DNA from: Chryseobacterium glaciei
GTDB taxonomy: Bacteria > Bacteroidota > Bacteroidia > Flavobacteriales > Weeksellaceae
NCBI RefSeq assembly: GCF_001648155.1
Contig: NZ_CP015199.1
Span: 2,366,501 to 2,430,500, forward strand
Direction of reading: 5' to 3'
DNA: 64,000 nucleotides
In this document: piece after piece, positions 17,480 through 26,580 of the stretch
Numbering within the stretch: the stretch's first letter is position 1
Layout of the letters: each line of letters starts with the position of its first letter
Notes under the pieces: generated by a model
What the model was told of the DNA's origin: nothing
Databases searched by the model: none
What the model saw: the letters and a program-made list of their open reading frames with translations, nothing else
Made by a program: the position numbers and the translations under genes

Positions 17480-17520
17480 ATTTGTGTCATTTGTGAAAAT
17501 AATTTGTGTCATTTGTGTTT
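17479..17520 (-). repeat. right inverted flank of the GxxExxY gene
   Basis: Two units of TTTGTGTCATTTGTG separated by AAAATAA. Read on the minus strand it begins AAACACAAATGACACAAAT, matching the left flank at 17 of 19 positions. It ends 8 bp before the dehydrogenase ATG at 17528, so that gene's leader is made of repeat. Confidence 0.6.
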
Positions 17521-17527
17521 AAATATT

Positions 17528-18457
17528 ATGAAGATCCTACTTTTAGATAAAAACCATCCTTTAATTACTGAACAGCTTTTAGCGAAAAACTTTATATTGG
17601 AAGAAGATTTTACGTCTTCTTACGATGAGGCTTGCAATAAAATTGAAAACTACGACGGAGTCATTATCAGAAGCCGAATTCCTTTAGATAAAAACTTTTT
17701 GGAGAAGGGTAAAAACCTGAAATTCATTGCAAGAGTAGGAGCTGGGATGGAGAATATTGATATTCCTGTTGCTGAAAAATTGGGTATCCAATTAATCAAT
17801 TCTCCCGAAGGAAACAGAGATTCTGTCGCAGAACATGTTGTCGGAATGTTGTTGATTTTAATGAATCGACTTTTCATCGCTTCCCAAGAAGTAAAGAACG
17901 GAATTTGGTTGCGTGAAGAAAATCGAGGTGACGAGTTATTAGGAAAAACGGTTGGTCTAATTGGTTACGGAAACATGGGAAAAGCAACAGCGAAAAGACT
18001 TTCCGGTTTTGGGTGTAAAGTGATTTTCCATGATATTTTACCGGATCTTTCTGATGAATTTGCAACACAGGTTTCTTTGGAAGAATTAAAAGAAAAAGCT
18101 GAGGTTTTAAGTTTACATATTCCTTTGACGGATTTGTCATATTATTTAATTGACGGGCTATTCCTTTCTGATATGAAAAATGATTTCTATTTTGTGAATA
18201 CAGCGAGAGGAAAAAACATAGAAACTAAAAGTTTAGTCGAAGCCTTGAAATCTGGAAAAGTAAAAGGAGCCTGTCTCGATGTTTTAGAATATGAAAAGTC
18301 TTCTTTCGAAAATATTGAAACAGAAAATGATGATTTGCAATATCTTTTAGATTCTGAAAAAGTAATCGTAACGCCTCATATTGCGGGTTGGACACATCAA
18401 AGTAAAGAAAAGCTTGCGCAGGTTATCGTTGATAAGATTGTTGCTCAGTTTGCTTAA
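17528..18457 (+). CDS. D-2-hydroxyacid dehydrogenase (phosphoglycerate dehydrogenase-like)
   Basis: The call is 309 residues from the ATG at 17528 (MKILLLDKNHP); an upstream ATG at 17504 would lie in repeat DNA and add only MCHLCLNI. The protein has the NAD-binding GLIGYGNMGKATAKRL, the catalytic Arg in FVNTARGKNIE, a Glu in the following helix region and the His in VTPHIAGWT. It oxidises or reduces a D-2-hydroxyacid with NAD(H). It has no ACT regulatory domain and no serC neighbour, so a role in serine synthesis is possible but not shown. Confidence 0.85.
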   Translation: MKILLLDKNHPLITEQLLAKNFILEEDFTSSYDEACNKIENYDGVIIRSRIPLDKNFLEKGKNLKFIARVGAGMENIDIPVAEKLGIQLINSPEGNRDSVAEHVVGMLLILMNRLFIASQEVKNGIWLREENRGDELLGKTVGLIGYGNMGKATAKRLSGFGCKVIFHDILPDLSDEFATQVSLEELKEKAEVLSLHIPLTDLSYYLIDGLFLSDMKNDFYFVNTARGKNIETKSLVEALKSGKVKGACLDVLEYEKSSFENIETENDDLQYLLDSEKVIVTPHIAGWTHQSKEKLAQVIVDKIVAQFA

Positions 18458-18584
18458 ATAAACCTCAATTATAAATTTATCGTTTTCATCTTTTTACAGT
18501 TTTATGTTAAATAATTCATAATTTACAGCAAGAATTCCATATTTATTTTGAGTTTTATTAAATTGCCTCTCATTTTCGAAACTC

Positions 18585-19841
18585 ATGAAGAAGCGTAACT
18601 TTTTACTTATTTTAGCTGTTTTTTTACTTATTTTTTCCTGTAAAAAAAAATCCGACTCTAAAGAATCTGTAACTGAAAATACCACCGATCTCCCCAATTA
18701 TGGAAGCGTAGATCTTAGTAATGTTTTCACAAAAGGTGACGGACAGCTTTCTGACAAAGCTTCACTTGTTCGTTATATCGATCAGTACTACAAAAAAGTT
18801 TGGGAAGGAAGCGATCTGAGTGGCGGAATATTGGTGGCAAAAGGTGACGATATTCTATATGAAAATTACAGAGGCTTCAGTAGAGAAGGGAACCAGGCAG
18901 CGATTGATAAAAATACACCTTTGCATGTTGCTTCAGTTTCAAAAACATTGACGGCAATGGCAATGATGAAATTAATCGAAGCCGGAAAAATAAAATTTAC
19001 AGATCACCTTACCCAATTTTTCCCGGGATTTCCTTACCCGAATGTGACGGTTCAGACTTTATTGGATCAAAGAAGTGGTCTTCCAAAGTATGAATATTTT
19101 ATTGCTAAAATTCCACCAACATCTCCTGAGCTTGCAAAACCGTACATTACTAATCAGGATGTATTAAATATGATCATTAAATACAAACCTGAGCTGGCAA
19201 GAGATACTGACACTGGTTTCATGTATTGCAACACCAATTTTGCTTTATTGGCTTTGTTAATTGAAAAAGTGACAAAAACTCCTTTTCCTCAGGCGATGAA
19301 AGAAATGGTTTTCAATCCGCTGAAAATGACCAACAGTTACATTTTTCAGGAAAAAGACATTCCTACAGCGTCACAATCTTTTTATTATGGAGGTAAATTA
19401 TATCCTTTAGATAGATTAGACCTTATTTATGGGGATAAAAATGTCTACACAACGCCAAGAGATCTTTATAATTTCTCAAAAGCAATGTTCTCAAAAGACT
19501 TCTTAAAACCTGAATTGATGGAAATGGTTTTTTCTCCTTACAGTAATGAAAAAGCAGGAATGAACAATTATGGTTTAGGATTCAGGATGAAAATTTTTGA
19601 TAACGGCGAGAAATTGACTTATCATAACGGCTGGTGGCACGGAACAAATTCTGTTTTTGCTCATTTGTTAAAATCAAAAGTAACCATTGTAGCGATCGGA
19701 AATAAATATTCAAACAAAGTGTATACTGCACTTGCTTTATCCGGCTTATTTGAAGATTTTCCGGTGCAGAAAGATAAGCTGCACAGTGTGATGAATGACA
19801 ATAAAGATTCTTTAAATGGCGGGCAGGATGTTACAGAATAA
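18585..19841 (+). CDS. lipoprotein serine hydrolase (class C beta-lactamase fold)
   Basis: A 418-residue protein with a lipoprotein signal (FLLIFSC, Cys about 22) followed by KKKSDSKES. The active-site Ser-x-x-Lys is in HVASVSKTLTAMAMMK, the Tyr-x-Asn in MYCNTNFALLAL and the HxG triad in YHNGWWHGTNSVF. The family includes esterases, D-Ala-D-Ala carboxypeptidases and peptidases more often than true beta-lactamases. It is probably anchored in the outer or inner membrane facing the periplasm. The next lipoprotein gene follows after 25 bp and may be cotranscribed. Confidence 0.85.
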   Translation: MKKRNFLLILAVFLLIFSCKKKSDSKESVTENTTDLPNYGSVDLSNVFTKGDGQLSDKASLVRYIDQYYKKVWEGSDLSGGILVAKGDDILYENYRGFSREGNQAAIDKNTPLHVASVSKTLTAMAMMKLIEAGKIKFTDHLTQFFPGFPYPNVTVQTLLDQRSGLPKYEYFIAKIPPTSPELAKPYITNQDVLNMIIKYKPELARDTDTGFMYCNTNFALLALLIEKVTKTPFPQAMKEMVFNPLKMTNSYIFQEKDIPTASQSFYYGGKLYPLDRLDLIYGDKNVYTTPRDLYNFSKAMFSKDFLKPELMEMVFSPYSNEKAGMNNYGLGFRMKIFDNGEKLTYHNGWWHGTNSVFAHLLKSKVTIVAIGNKYSNKVYTALALSGLFEDFPVQKDKLHSVMNDNKDSLNGGQDVTE

Positions 19842-19866
19842 TGTTTACTTTTGCTTAAACATATTC

Positions 19867-21621
19867 ATGAAAAGACTTCTTCTCTTATTTATTATAGGTT
19901 TTCTTTTGCAATCGTGCGCAAGAGTGGGCTCTCCGGTTGGTGGACCTAAAGATTCTTTGGCTCCAAAATTTTTAAGCTCAAATATTGATACAACGAGGAT
20001 CAATGTTTCAAGAGATATTCGTGAACTTCGCCTTGATTTTAATGAATATATCACGCTGAAAGACATCAACAAAAACCTGATTATTTCTCCGCCAATCAAA
20101 AATATCAAGCGTATTTTGCCTTCAAATATTGCCAATAAATATGTTCTAATCCAATGGACGGATACTTTACAGGCGAACACAACTTATAATTTCAACTTCG
20201 GAAATTCTATTGTTGATAATAATGAAGCCAATATTCTTCGTTATTTCAATTTTGCTTTTTCTACAGGAGATAAGCTGGATGATTTGTATATCAGTGGTGA
20301 GGTTAAAGACGCCTTAGCGATAAAAAAACAATCTGAAAGTGCTGAAAATAAACTTGTTGTAGGATTGTATCAGGTAAAAGACACTATTAATTATAAACAA
20401 AAACCTTACTACATCACGAAAGTTGATACAGACGGTTATTACGAACTGAATTATTTGTCTCCGGGTAAATATAAGATTCTGGCTTTTGAAGATGAAAACG
20501 GAAACTCAATGTACGATCCTGGAAAAGAGAAAGTTGGTTTCCAGAAAGATGCTGTAGATGTTGAAAAATCTGTTTCTGGATTAAATTTAAAAGTTTATCC
20601 GTCTAAAAAAGCTCTGAAATATGGTGAAATGAAAGAAATACCGGGCGGGATTTTAATGACATTCGAAGGAAATCCTACCGATGTTAAAGTTCTTTCAATC
20701 AACGATAAACTTCGGGATATAAAAGTTACTCATCGACCGAAATCAGATTCTATCAATATCTGGTTTGATGCTGTTGCCCAAAAGGTAGGACAGGGAACAA
20801 CTGAAAACTTGAAATTCAGTTATGATGTTGATAACAAAAAAGATACAGTTTCTGTTTTTTACAAGCAGAATGCTAAAAATGAAATGCAAATTTCTAATAA
20901 TGATGGCGGCTTATTACCTCCAAAAACGGATTTCAAGATCACTTCAAATTATATCATCGATAAAATAAATCCTGAAAAATGGGTCCTGAAAAGCGATAGT
21001 TTAACTACTCAGGAGTTTACGGCTAAGATTTCTGAAACCAATCCGTATCAGATTTTAATTAAATCAGATTTTATTGTTGGTAAAAAATATCAATTAACGG
21101 TTCCAAAGACAACGGTTTCATCTTTTTATGCTAAAAGTTCGGAATCAAAACGTTTCGATTTTGAAGCCGATAAAGTTGAAAATTACGGTAACTTAACATT
21201 AAAACTTGAAAATGCACCTGCTACAAGTTACTGGATTCAGTTATTAGATGCATCAGAAAAAATTATTTATCAGAAATATACAAAAGGAAGTGAAGTGAAA
21301 TTCGACATCTTAAAACCTGCCGAATACATCGTCCGAATTTTGGTTGATAATAATGAAAATAAATATTGGGACGAATCTGATTTCTTAAATGAAACTTTTG
21401 CCGAAGATTCCTATGTGTTCTACAAACTCGCTGTCATAAGACCGTTGTGGGAAACCAATGAAACTTGGGATTTAAAAGATACGAGAACGCTGGACAGTCC
21501 TAAAACCTCTGCTCCTAAAACATCAACACCTTTTCCAAATGCGCAGGAAAAACCTGTAAAGCAAGATGCAAATAATCGTGAGTTGAAATCAGGAGGTGCT
21601 GTTTTAACTCCTGTGAAGTAA
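19867..21621 (+). CDS. Ig-like-domain lipoprotein
   Basis: Start chosen at the ATG 19867 (MKRLLLLFIIGFLLQSCARVG), which gives a normal lipoprotein signal with Cys 17; an earlier in-frame ATG at 19816 lies inside the preceding gene. The 584-residue mature protein has SbsA-type Ig-like material at the N-terminus (LAPKFLSSNIDTT, LDFNEYITLKDINKNLIISPP, TTYNFNFGNSIVDNNE), then a prealbumin-like segment (DGYYELNYLSPGKYKILAFED) and a similar one near the C-terminus. The function is unknown. It is a frequent long envelope lipoprotein of Bacteroidota. Confidence 0.8.
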   Translation: MKRLLLLFIIGFLLQSCARVGSPVGGPKDSLAPKFLSSNIDTTRINVSRDIRELRLDFNEYITLKDINKNLIISPPIKNIKRILPSNIANKYVLIQWTDTLQANTTYNFNFGNSIVDNNEANILRYFNFAFSTGDKLDDLYISGEVKDALAIKKQSESAENKLVVGLYQVKDTINYKQKPYYITKVDTDGYYELNYLSPGKYKILAFEDENGNSMYDPGKEKVGFQKDAVDVEKSVSGLNLKVYPSKKALKYGEMKEIPGGILMTFEGNPTDVKVLSINDKLRDIKVTHRPKSDSINIWFDAVAQKVGQGTTENLKFSYDVDNKKDTVSVFYKQNAKNEMQISNNDGGLLPPKTDFKITSNYIIDKINPEKWVLKSDSLTTQEFTAKISETNPYQILIKSDFIVGKKYQLTVPKTTVSSFYAKSSESKRFDFEADKVENYGNLTLKLENAPATSYWIQLLDASEKIIYQKYTKGSEVKFDILKPAEYIVRILVDNNENKYWDESDFLNETFAEDSYVFYKLAVIRPLWETNETWDLKDTRTLDSPKTSAPKTSTPFPNAQEKPVKQDANNRELKSGGAVLTPVK

Positions 21622-21627
21622 GAAAAT

Positions 21628-22086
21628 ATGAAGACTTTTAAGAAAATTGTGTTTTGGAGTTTGGTGGGCTTTGCTATCATTCAGTTTATTCCGATCGATA
21701 GAGTTAATAAGCCGGTGAATCATGCGGTGAATTTTGTGGATGTTAAAAAGACTCCGCAAAAGATAAGAGACTTGATAAAAGGTGCTTGTTATGACTGCCA
21801 TTCCAATGAAACGGTTTATCCTAAATATGCTTTTATCGCTCCAATTTCATGGTCTCTAAAAAGCCATGTAAATGAAGGGCGAGAACGTCTTAATTTTTCA
21901 ATTTGGGGAACTTATAACAAAGAATTGAAAGAAAATATGCTTAGCAGAGCTGCAGAAAGTGTTCAGAACAGGATGATGCCAATGCCGGGATATATTCCTT
22001 ATCATAAAGAAGCTAATCTTTCTGATGCTGAAAGAAAGCTTATTGGTTCTTACTTTGAGGAAATGCTCAAGAATAAAACGTATTAA
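21628..22086 (+). CDS. haem-binding-domain protein (single CxxCH)
   Basis: The 152-residue protein has an N-terminal membrane anchor or uncleaved signal (about 6-20), then a KGACYDCHSNETVYPKYAFIAPISW motif with a CxxCH haem attachment site. The tail is RMMPMPGYIPYHKEANLSDAER, with candidate Met axial ligands. This is the pattern of the haem_bd family, small periplasmic c-type haem proteins of Bacteroidota. The gene begins 6 bp after the Ig-like lipoprotein gene, so it is in the same operon. Its electron-transfer partners are unknown. Confidence 0.85.
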   Translation: MKTFKKIVFWSLVGFAIIQFIPIDRVNKPVNHAVNFVDVKKTPQKIRDLIKGACYDCHSNETVYPKYAFIAPISWSLKSHVNEGRERLNFSIWGTYNKELKENMLSRAAESVQNRMMPMPGYIPYHKEANLSDAERKLIGSYFEEMLKNKTY

Positions 22087-22102
22087 TTTAATTCAAAAAA
22101 AA

Positions 22103-22167
22103 CTCTCGCAGATTTTACAAATTTAGCTGATAATTATTTTATCATTAATTCATAAAATCTGCGAGAG
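22103..22167. terminator. long hairpin between converging genes
   Basis: A 15-bp perfect stem (22103-22117 with 22153-22167; core CTCTCGCAG/CTGCGAGAG) with a 35-nt AT-rich loop lies between the haem protein and Nudix genes. A run precedes it on the left and ATATATTTTT follows on the right, so it may terminate both directions. The large loop is unusual. Confidence 0.65.
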
Positions 22168-22185
22168 ATGATATATTTTTAAGAA

Positions 22186-22701
22186 TTAAATATTCTTTAA
22201 ATACCTTTCAAAAAATATTTTCTGAGAATCAAAAGCGATATCATCGAGGTTGATTTCACTTAAAGGAATCCATTGCGTTTCTGAGATTTCAGACAACTCA
22301 ATATTCACTTCAAATTTCTCCGAAACATTGTATTCATAAAACAAATCGATCGTATTATAATCTATTTCCTTGTACTGATAAACGTTTGGAAGACTCGTTA
22401 AATACTTTAAGTTTGAAATATTGATATCAAGCTGAAGTTCTTCAAAAAGCTCTCTTTTGCAGGTTTCCTCTGCGCTTTCTCTCGGATCTACAAAACCTCC
22501 CGCCAGATCAAGTTTTCCTTTTTTAGGTTCCTGATTTCTTCTGGTAAGATAAATCTCATCCCCACATCTTATGACCACTGCTACTGCACCGGCAACGTTA
22601 TTGTAAAGATTGAAGTTACAATTGGGGCAGCTCCATTTTTTTTCGCCGTCCCAATGTAGAGATTCTTTGCCACAGCTTGGGCAATATTTCAATATTTTCA
22701 T
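22186..22701 (-). CDS. zinc-ribbon Nudix hydrolase
   Basis: A 171-residue protein with an N-terminal zinc ribbon (CPSCGKES...CPNCNF, residues about 8-31) as in NudC-type NADH pyrophosphatases. The Nudix box follows: GGFVDPRESAEETCKRELFEELQL (G-x5-E-x7-RELFEE). It hydrolyses a nucleoside diphosphate linked to another group; the substrate cannot be stated because the NudC-specific C-terminal motif is not evident and the protein is short. The start overlaps the xerD stop by 4 bp (ATGA), so it is the third gene of the operon with dCMP deaminase and xerD. Confidence 0.88.
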   Translation of the reverse strand: MKILKYCPSCGKESLHWDGEKKWSCPNCNFNLYNNVAGAVAVVIRCGDEIYLTRRNQEPKKGKLDLAGGFVDPRESAEETCKRELFEELQLDINISNLKYLTSLPNVYQYKEIDYNTIDLFYEYNVSEKFEVNIELSEISETQWIPLSEINLDDIAFDSQKIFFERYLKNI

Positions 22702-23612
22702 TGAGCAATATTAATATTTCTCGGGTGATAATTCAATATCACATCGCGAAGTTCTTCTGTTTTCAAATGCGTATAGATTTCCGTTGTTGTAATACTGGAA
22801 TGACCAAGCATTTCTTGTATATAACGTAGATCTGCACCATTTTGTAATAGATGCGTTGCAAAAGAATGTCTGAACGTGTGTGGAGATATTTTTTTGCTTA
22901 CACCAGCTTTATCTGTAAGCTCTTTTATGATTAAGAATACTATTACTCTGGACATAGAGGTTCCTCTGCTGTTCAGAAATAGTGAATCTTCGTACTTTTT
23001 ATTGATCTTGCACTTCGAACGAGTGTCTTCGATGTAGCTTTTCAACAGATCTGCAGTAAAATCTGCCAATGGTACGAAACGGGTTTTGTTACCCTTTCCG
23101 TTCACTTTGATGTAATTTTCTACGAAATTGATGTTTGAAATTTTAAGATCAATAAGTTCCGAAACTCGGAGTCCGCATCCGTAAAGTACCTCAATGATAC
23201 ACTGATTTCTCTTTCCAAGATCTGAAGACACTTCTATAGCGCTGATAATCTTATTGATATCAGGAAGGCTTAATGTGTCAGGAAGATATAATCCCAACTT
23301 GGGGCCCTCAAGCAAAGATGCAGGATTGTCTTCACGAAACTCATCTTCAAGTAAAAATTTGAAGAAAGCTTTTATAGAAGAAATCCATCTTGCCTGTGAT
23401 CTTTCGCTGAATTTTTGTTTGGAAAGGTTGAAGATGTACTCTTGCAGGTTTTCATACCCTATAGAACCCGGACCGATGTTTTCCAGATCCTCTATTGCGT
23501 ATTCTCTTAATTTCTTAATGTCTCGTACGTAAGCGTCGAGAGTGTTTTCTGAAAAATTTCTTTCGAATCGAAGAAATATTTCAAAATCCTTAATTTTTTC
23601 ATCCCAAGTCAT
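22698..23612 (-). CDS. xerD: site-specific tyrosine recombinase XerD
   Basis: A 304-residue recombinase with the N-terminal SAM-like core-binding domain (1-100, FLRFERNFSENTLDAYVRDIK) and the catalytic domain. Catalytic residues are seen as CGLRVSEL (Arg), GKGNKTRFVP (Lys), HTFRHSFATHLLQNGADLRYIQ (His, Arg) and LGHSSITTTEIYTH (His, Tyr). The length and motifs match chromosome-dimer resolution recombinases rather than phage integrases. The housekeeping neighbours also argue against a mobile integrase. The partner XerC and the dif site are not in the window. Confidence 0.9.
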   Translation of the reverse strand: MTWDEKIKDFEIFLRFERNFSENTLDAYVRDIKKLREYAIEDLENIGPGSIGYENLQEYIFNLSKQKFSERSQARWISSIKAFFKFLLEDEFREDNPASLLEGPKLGLYLPDTLSLPDINKIISAIEVSSDLGKRNQCIIEVLYGCGLRVSELIDLKISNINFVENYIKVNGKGNKTRFVPLADFTADLLKSYIEDTRSKCKINKKYEDSLFLNSRGTSMSRVIVFLIIKELTDKAGVSKKISPHTFRHSFATHLLQNGADLRYIQEMLGHSSITTTEIYTHLKTEELRDVILNYHPRNINIAQ

Positions 23613-23621
23613 TGTTTGTGC

Positions 23622-24044
23622 TTATTTTTTTAGTTCACAATCCGATATTTGTTCTATTTCAATATTATGGTTCCTCAGGAACGATATCCCATCATCGTCC
23701 GAATATTCATTGATATACACTAGCCTGGAAATTCCCGCCTGCAGAATAAGTTTGCTACATTCTTTGCAAGGTGATAACGTTAAATATAACGTTGCTCCTT
23801 TTGCAGATTGTGTAGAAGAGGCTAACTTCAATATCGCGTTAGCTTCTGCGTGCAGTACATACCAGTGTGTTTTTCCCCCTTCATCTTCACAGCAGTTTTC
23901 AAATCCCGAAGGAGTGCCGTTGTAACCATCTGAAATAATCATCCTATCTTTTACGATAAGAGCTCCTACTTGTTTTCGTTTGCAGTAGGAAAGGTTTGCC
24001 CATTCGAGAGCCATTTTTAGATAAGCTTTATCAAACTTATTCAT
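23622..24044 (-). CDS. dCMP deaminase family protein
   Basis: A 140-residue zinc deaminase. The catalytic His-Ala-Glu is in YVLHAEANAILKLA and the two zinc cysteines in LTLSPCKECSKLILQAGI. An N-terminal KQVGALIV and GYNGTPSGFENC (a nucleotide-site motif of the dCMP deaminase/ComEB family) support dCMP as substrate, giving dUMP for dTMP synthesis. It is the first gene of an operon with xerD (9-bp gap) and the Nudix gene. Confidence 0.9.
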   Translation of the reverse strand: MNKFDKAYLKMALEWANLSYCKRKQVGALIVKDRMIISDGYNGTPSGFENCCEDEGGKTHWYVLHAEANAILKLASSTQSAKGATLYLTLSPCKECSKLILQAGISRLVYINEYSDDDGISFLRNHNIEIEQISDCELKK

Positions 24045-24086
24045 ACAACGTCATTGTTTTTTTTCGAAATAATTGGATTAATTTTC

Positions 24087-24854
24087 TTAGAAGTTAGGCT
24101 TTCTTTTTTCAATAAAAGCAGAAACTCCTTCTTTTTTATCATTAAGTTCAAAAAGTTCACCGAAATACTTGATCTCAGTTTCAAAACCTTTCTCCGTATC
24201 AGATAAATTCACGGCATTTATTGCCTTTGATATTGCCATCGGTGAGTTGCGGGCAATAACTGTTGCTAATTCTTTAGTTTTTGTTAATAAATCTTCGATA
24301 GGGTATACTTCATTTACCAGTCCGATCTCTTTGGCTCTTTGAGCGGGGATCATTTTGGCTGAGAAGATCATTTCATTGGCAAGGCCTTTTCCTACAAGCT
24401 TCGGTAATCTTTGAGTTCCTCCGTACCCAGGAATTAATCCTAACGTAACTTCTGGAAGCCCCAATTTTGCATTTTCCGATGCGTATCTGATATGGCACGC
24501 CATGGCAAGCTCTAAACCTCCTCCTAGTGCAAAGCCGTTTACTGCGGCAATTACAGGCTTGGATAGGTTTTCTATTTTATTAAAAAGGAAGTTTTGTCCG
24601 TTTCTGGCTAATTCTTCCGCTTTTTCTTGTCCAAAATCACTAAATTCTTTAATATCAGCTCCGGCAACGAAAGATTTTTCTCCGCTTCCGGTAAGAATAA
24701 TTACTCTGCAAGTGGGGTCAGAATCTAATTCTTCTAACGCTGAACTTATCTCCTGAATTGTCTTTGCATTTAAAGCATTTAAGCTTTCAGGTCTGTTTAT
24801 TGTGATTATAGATAATTTATCTTCTTTATTTAATAATATATTCTCGTAACTCAT
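24087..24854 (-). CDS. enoyl-CoA hydratase (crotonase)
   Basis: A 255-residue crotonase. The oxyanion-hole segments are FVAGADIKEFSDFG and NGFALGGGLELAMACHIRYAS. Both catalytic glutamates are in place, in GGGLELA and in LGLPEVTLGLIPGYGGTQRLP. This fits a true short-chain enoyl-CoA hydratase of fatty-acid or amino-acid oxidation rather than an isomerase. The C-terminal FIEKRKPNF is typical. It stands between dCMP deaminase and catalase genes without pathway partners, so the physiological substrate is open. Confidence 0.9.
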   Translation of the reverse strand: MSYENILLNKEDKLSIITINRPESLNALNAKTIQEISSALEELDSDPTCRVIILTGSGEKSFVAGADIKEFSDFGQEKAEELARNGQNFLFNKIENLSKPVIAAVNGFALGGGLELAMACHIRYASENAKLGLPEVTLGLIPGYGGTQRLPKLVGKGLANEMIFSAKMIPAQRAKEIGLVNEVYPIEDLLTKTKELATVIARNSPMAISKAINAVNLSDTEKGFETEIKYFGELFELNDKKEGVSAFIEKRKPNF

Positions 24855-24960
24855 TTTTCACTTTAAAATATTATTCTGTGCAAATTATAAATTTTTTACA
24901 AAAAAAAGGAAAAAATCTTACTTTTTTTTCCTTTTAATTGAAAATATCATTCAAATATGC

Positions 24961-26448
24961 TTATTTGGAATGATTCATCATATTTGCATCAATGTTAACA
25001 TGTAGTTGCGAAGCCACTTTCATGCCAAGTTCTATGTTTGCTCTAAAAAAATGACACAACTGTCTATTTATAATTTCATCCCTCTTCGGACCATCAATTC
25101 CTTTCATACTTCCAACAATGTTGTGAATCAGATTTTCTCTGTCTTCTGCATTCATTGCTTTTGTATATAATAAGCCTGGCTGAGTGTAGTGATCGTCATC
25201 ATTTTCGTTTCGGTTGTAGCTGGCAACGTGATTGTTGTCTAGTTCATATTCGAAATTTTTATAAGCTGAATCTGCCTTAATATCATCAAAGCTATTAGGA
25301 TGATAATTGGGTTTGTCCTGATATTGACTAGAATTTGCCATAAAACCATCTCTCTGATAATTATTAACGGCAAACGGACAACGGTTAACCTCTAATTGAT
25401 GAGCATTGACTCCAACTCTGTATCTGTGAGCATCGGGATAAGAAAATAATCTTCCCTGAAGCATTTTGTCTGGAGAAAAACTGATTCCGTCAATTAAATT
25501 GCTCGGAGAAAAGGTTGATTGTTCAACGTGAGTGAAATAATTAACCGGAATTTCATTTAATTCCATTTCACCAACTTCAATTAATGGAAAATCTCCCTGA
25601 AACCAAACTTTAGTTATATCAAAAGGATTCCATCTGAAATCTTTTGCCTGATCTTCGGTCATTATTTGGATGTACATTGTCCATTTTGGAAAATCTCCGT
25701 TGTCAATAGCATTGCAAAGATCTTCCTGAGCAAAATCAGGATTTTCTCCTGCCATTTTTACTGCATCTTCATTCGTGAAGTTTTTAACGCCCTGTTTTGT
25801 TTTAAAATGAAACTTCACCCAAACTCTTTCGTTATTGGCATTAATCATTGAAAACGTGTGAGATCCAAAACCATGCATGTGTCTGAATCCGTGAGGAGTT
25901 CCTCTGTCTGACATTAAAATTAAAACCTGATGAAGCGATTCCGGATTCAAACTCCAGAAATCCCACATCATTGTGGCGCTTTTTAAGTTCGTTCTTGGAA
26001 CTCTTTTTTGAGTATGAATAAAATCGGGGAATTTTTTAGCATCCTTAATAAAGAATACAGGGGTATTGTTTCCAACTAAATCCCAATTTCCGTCTTCTGT
26101 GTAAAATTTTAGAGCAAATCCTCTTGGGTCTCTTGCGGTATCTGCGCTTCCTTTTTCGCCCCCAACTGTAGAGAAACGGGCAAACATTTTGCATGAATTC
26201 CCAACCTGTGAGAATAATTTGGCTTTTGTATATTTACTAATATCGTGTGTTATGGTCAATTTCCCATAAGCTCCGGTTCCTTTTGCATGAACAATTCTTT
26301 CAGGAATTCTCTCTCTTACAAAATGAGCAAGGTTTTCCTGAAGTATAAAATCCTGTAACAATACAGGGCCTCTTGGACCAACCGTTTGTGAATCCTGATG
26401 CTCATAATATGGGGCACCACTACTTAATGTTAATTTTTTAGAATCCAT
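24961..26448 (-). CDS. katA: monofunctional haem catalase
   Basis: A 495-residue small-subunit catalase that dismutates hydrogen peroxide in the cytoplasm. Motifs: active-site RIVHAKGTGAYG (His), TARDPRGFALKFYTEDGNWDLVGNNTPVFF (distal Asn) and the proximal haem Tyr in LFSYPDAHRYRVG. It is transcribed divergently from the oxyR gene across a 132-bp spacer, which is the usual place for OxyR control. The symbol is the common one for small-subunit catalases. Confidence 0.93.
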   Translation of the reverse strand: MDSKKLTLSSGAPYYEHQDSQTVGPRGPVLLQDFILQENLAHFVRERIPERIVHAKGTGAYGKLTITHDISKYTKAKLFSQVGNSCKMFARFSTVGGEKGSADTARDPRGFALKFYTEDGNWDLVGNNTPVFFIKDAKKFPDFIHTQKRVPRTNLKSATMMWDFWSLNPESLHQVLILMSDRGTPHGFRHMHGFGSHTFSMINANNERVWVKFHFKTKQGVKNFTNEDAVKMAGENPDFAQEDLCNAIDNGDFPKWTMYIQIMTEDQAKDFRWNPFDITKVWFQGDFPLIEVGEMELNEIPVNYFTHVEQSTFSPSNLIDGISFSPDKMLQGRLFSYPDAHRYRVGVNAHQLEVNRCPFAVNNYQRDGFMANSSQYQDKPNYHPNSFDDIKADSAYKNFEYELDNNHVASYNRNENDDDHYTQPGLLYTKAMNAEDRENLIHNIVGSMKGIDGPKRDEIINRQLCHFFRANIELGMKVASQLHVNIDANMMNHSK

Positions 26449-26531
26449 ATAGTTATGATTTGAATGATTGATTTACTATTTATATACCAATATGTAAAGG
26501 TAGTAAATATCAAAATTACTTGAAATTTTGA

Positions 26532-26560
26532 TTGCCAATAACAAAAACATCATATCTTTG
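26532..26560 (+). promoter_or_regulatory. promoter of the oxyR gene
   Basis: TTG at 26532-26534 and TATCTTTG at 26553-26560 (exact TAnnTTTG) are 18 bp apart, matching the Bacteroidota promoter layout. The start codon is at 26581. On the opposite strand CTACCTTTAC near 26495 is a near match that could serve katA. OxyR sites are expected between them but I cannot identify one with certainty. Confidence 0.6.
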
Positions 26561-26580
26561 TAATAGATAATATTAATCAA

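Noticed and set aside
18585..19841. True beta-lactamase
   Set aside because: The fold motifs are present, but class C-like lipoproteins of this kind are mostly esterases or peptidases and nothing indicates antibiotic hydrolysis.
22698..23612. Integrase of a mobile element
   Set aside because: Length and motifs fit XerD, and the gene is in an operon with dCMP deaminase and a Nudix gene; no att sites or cargo genes.
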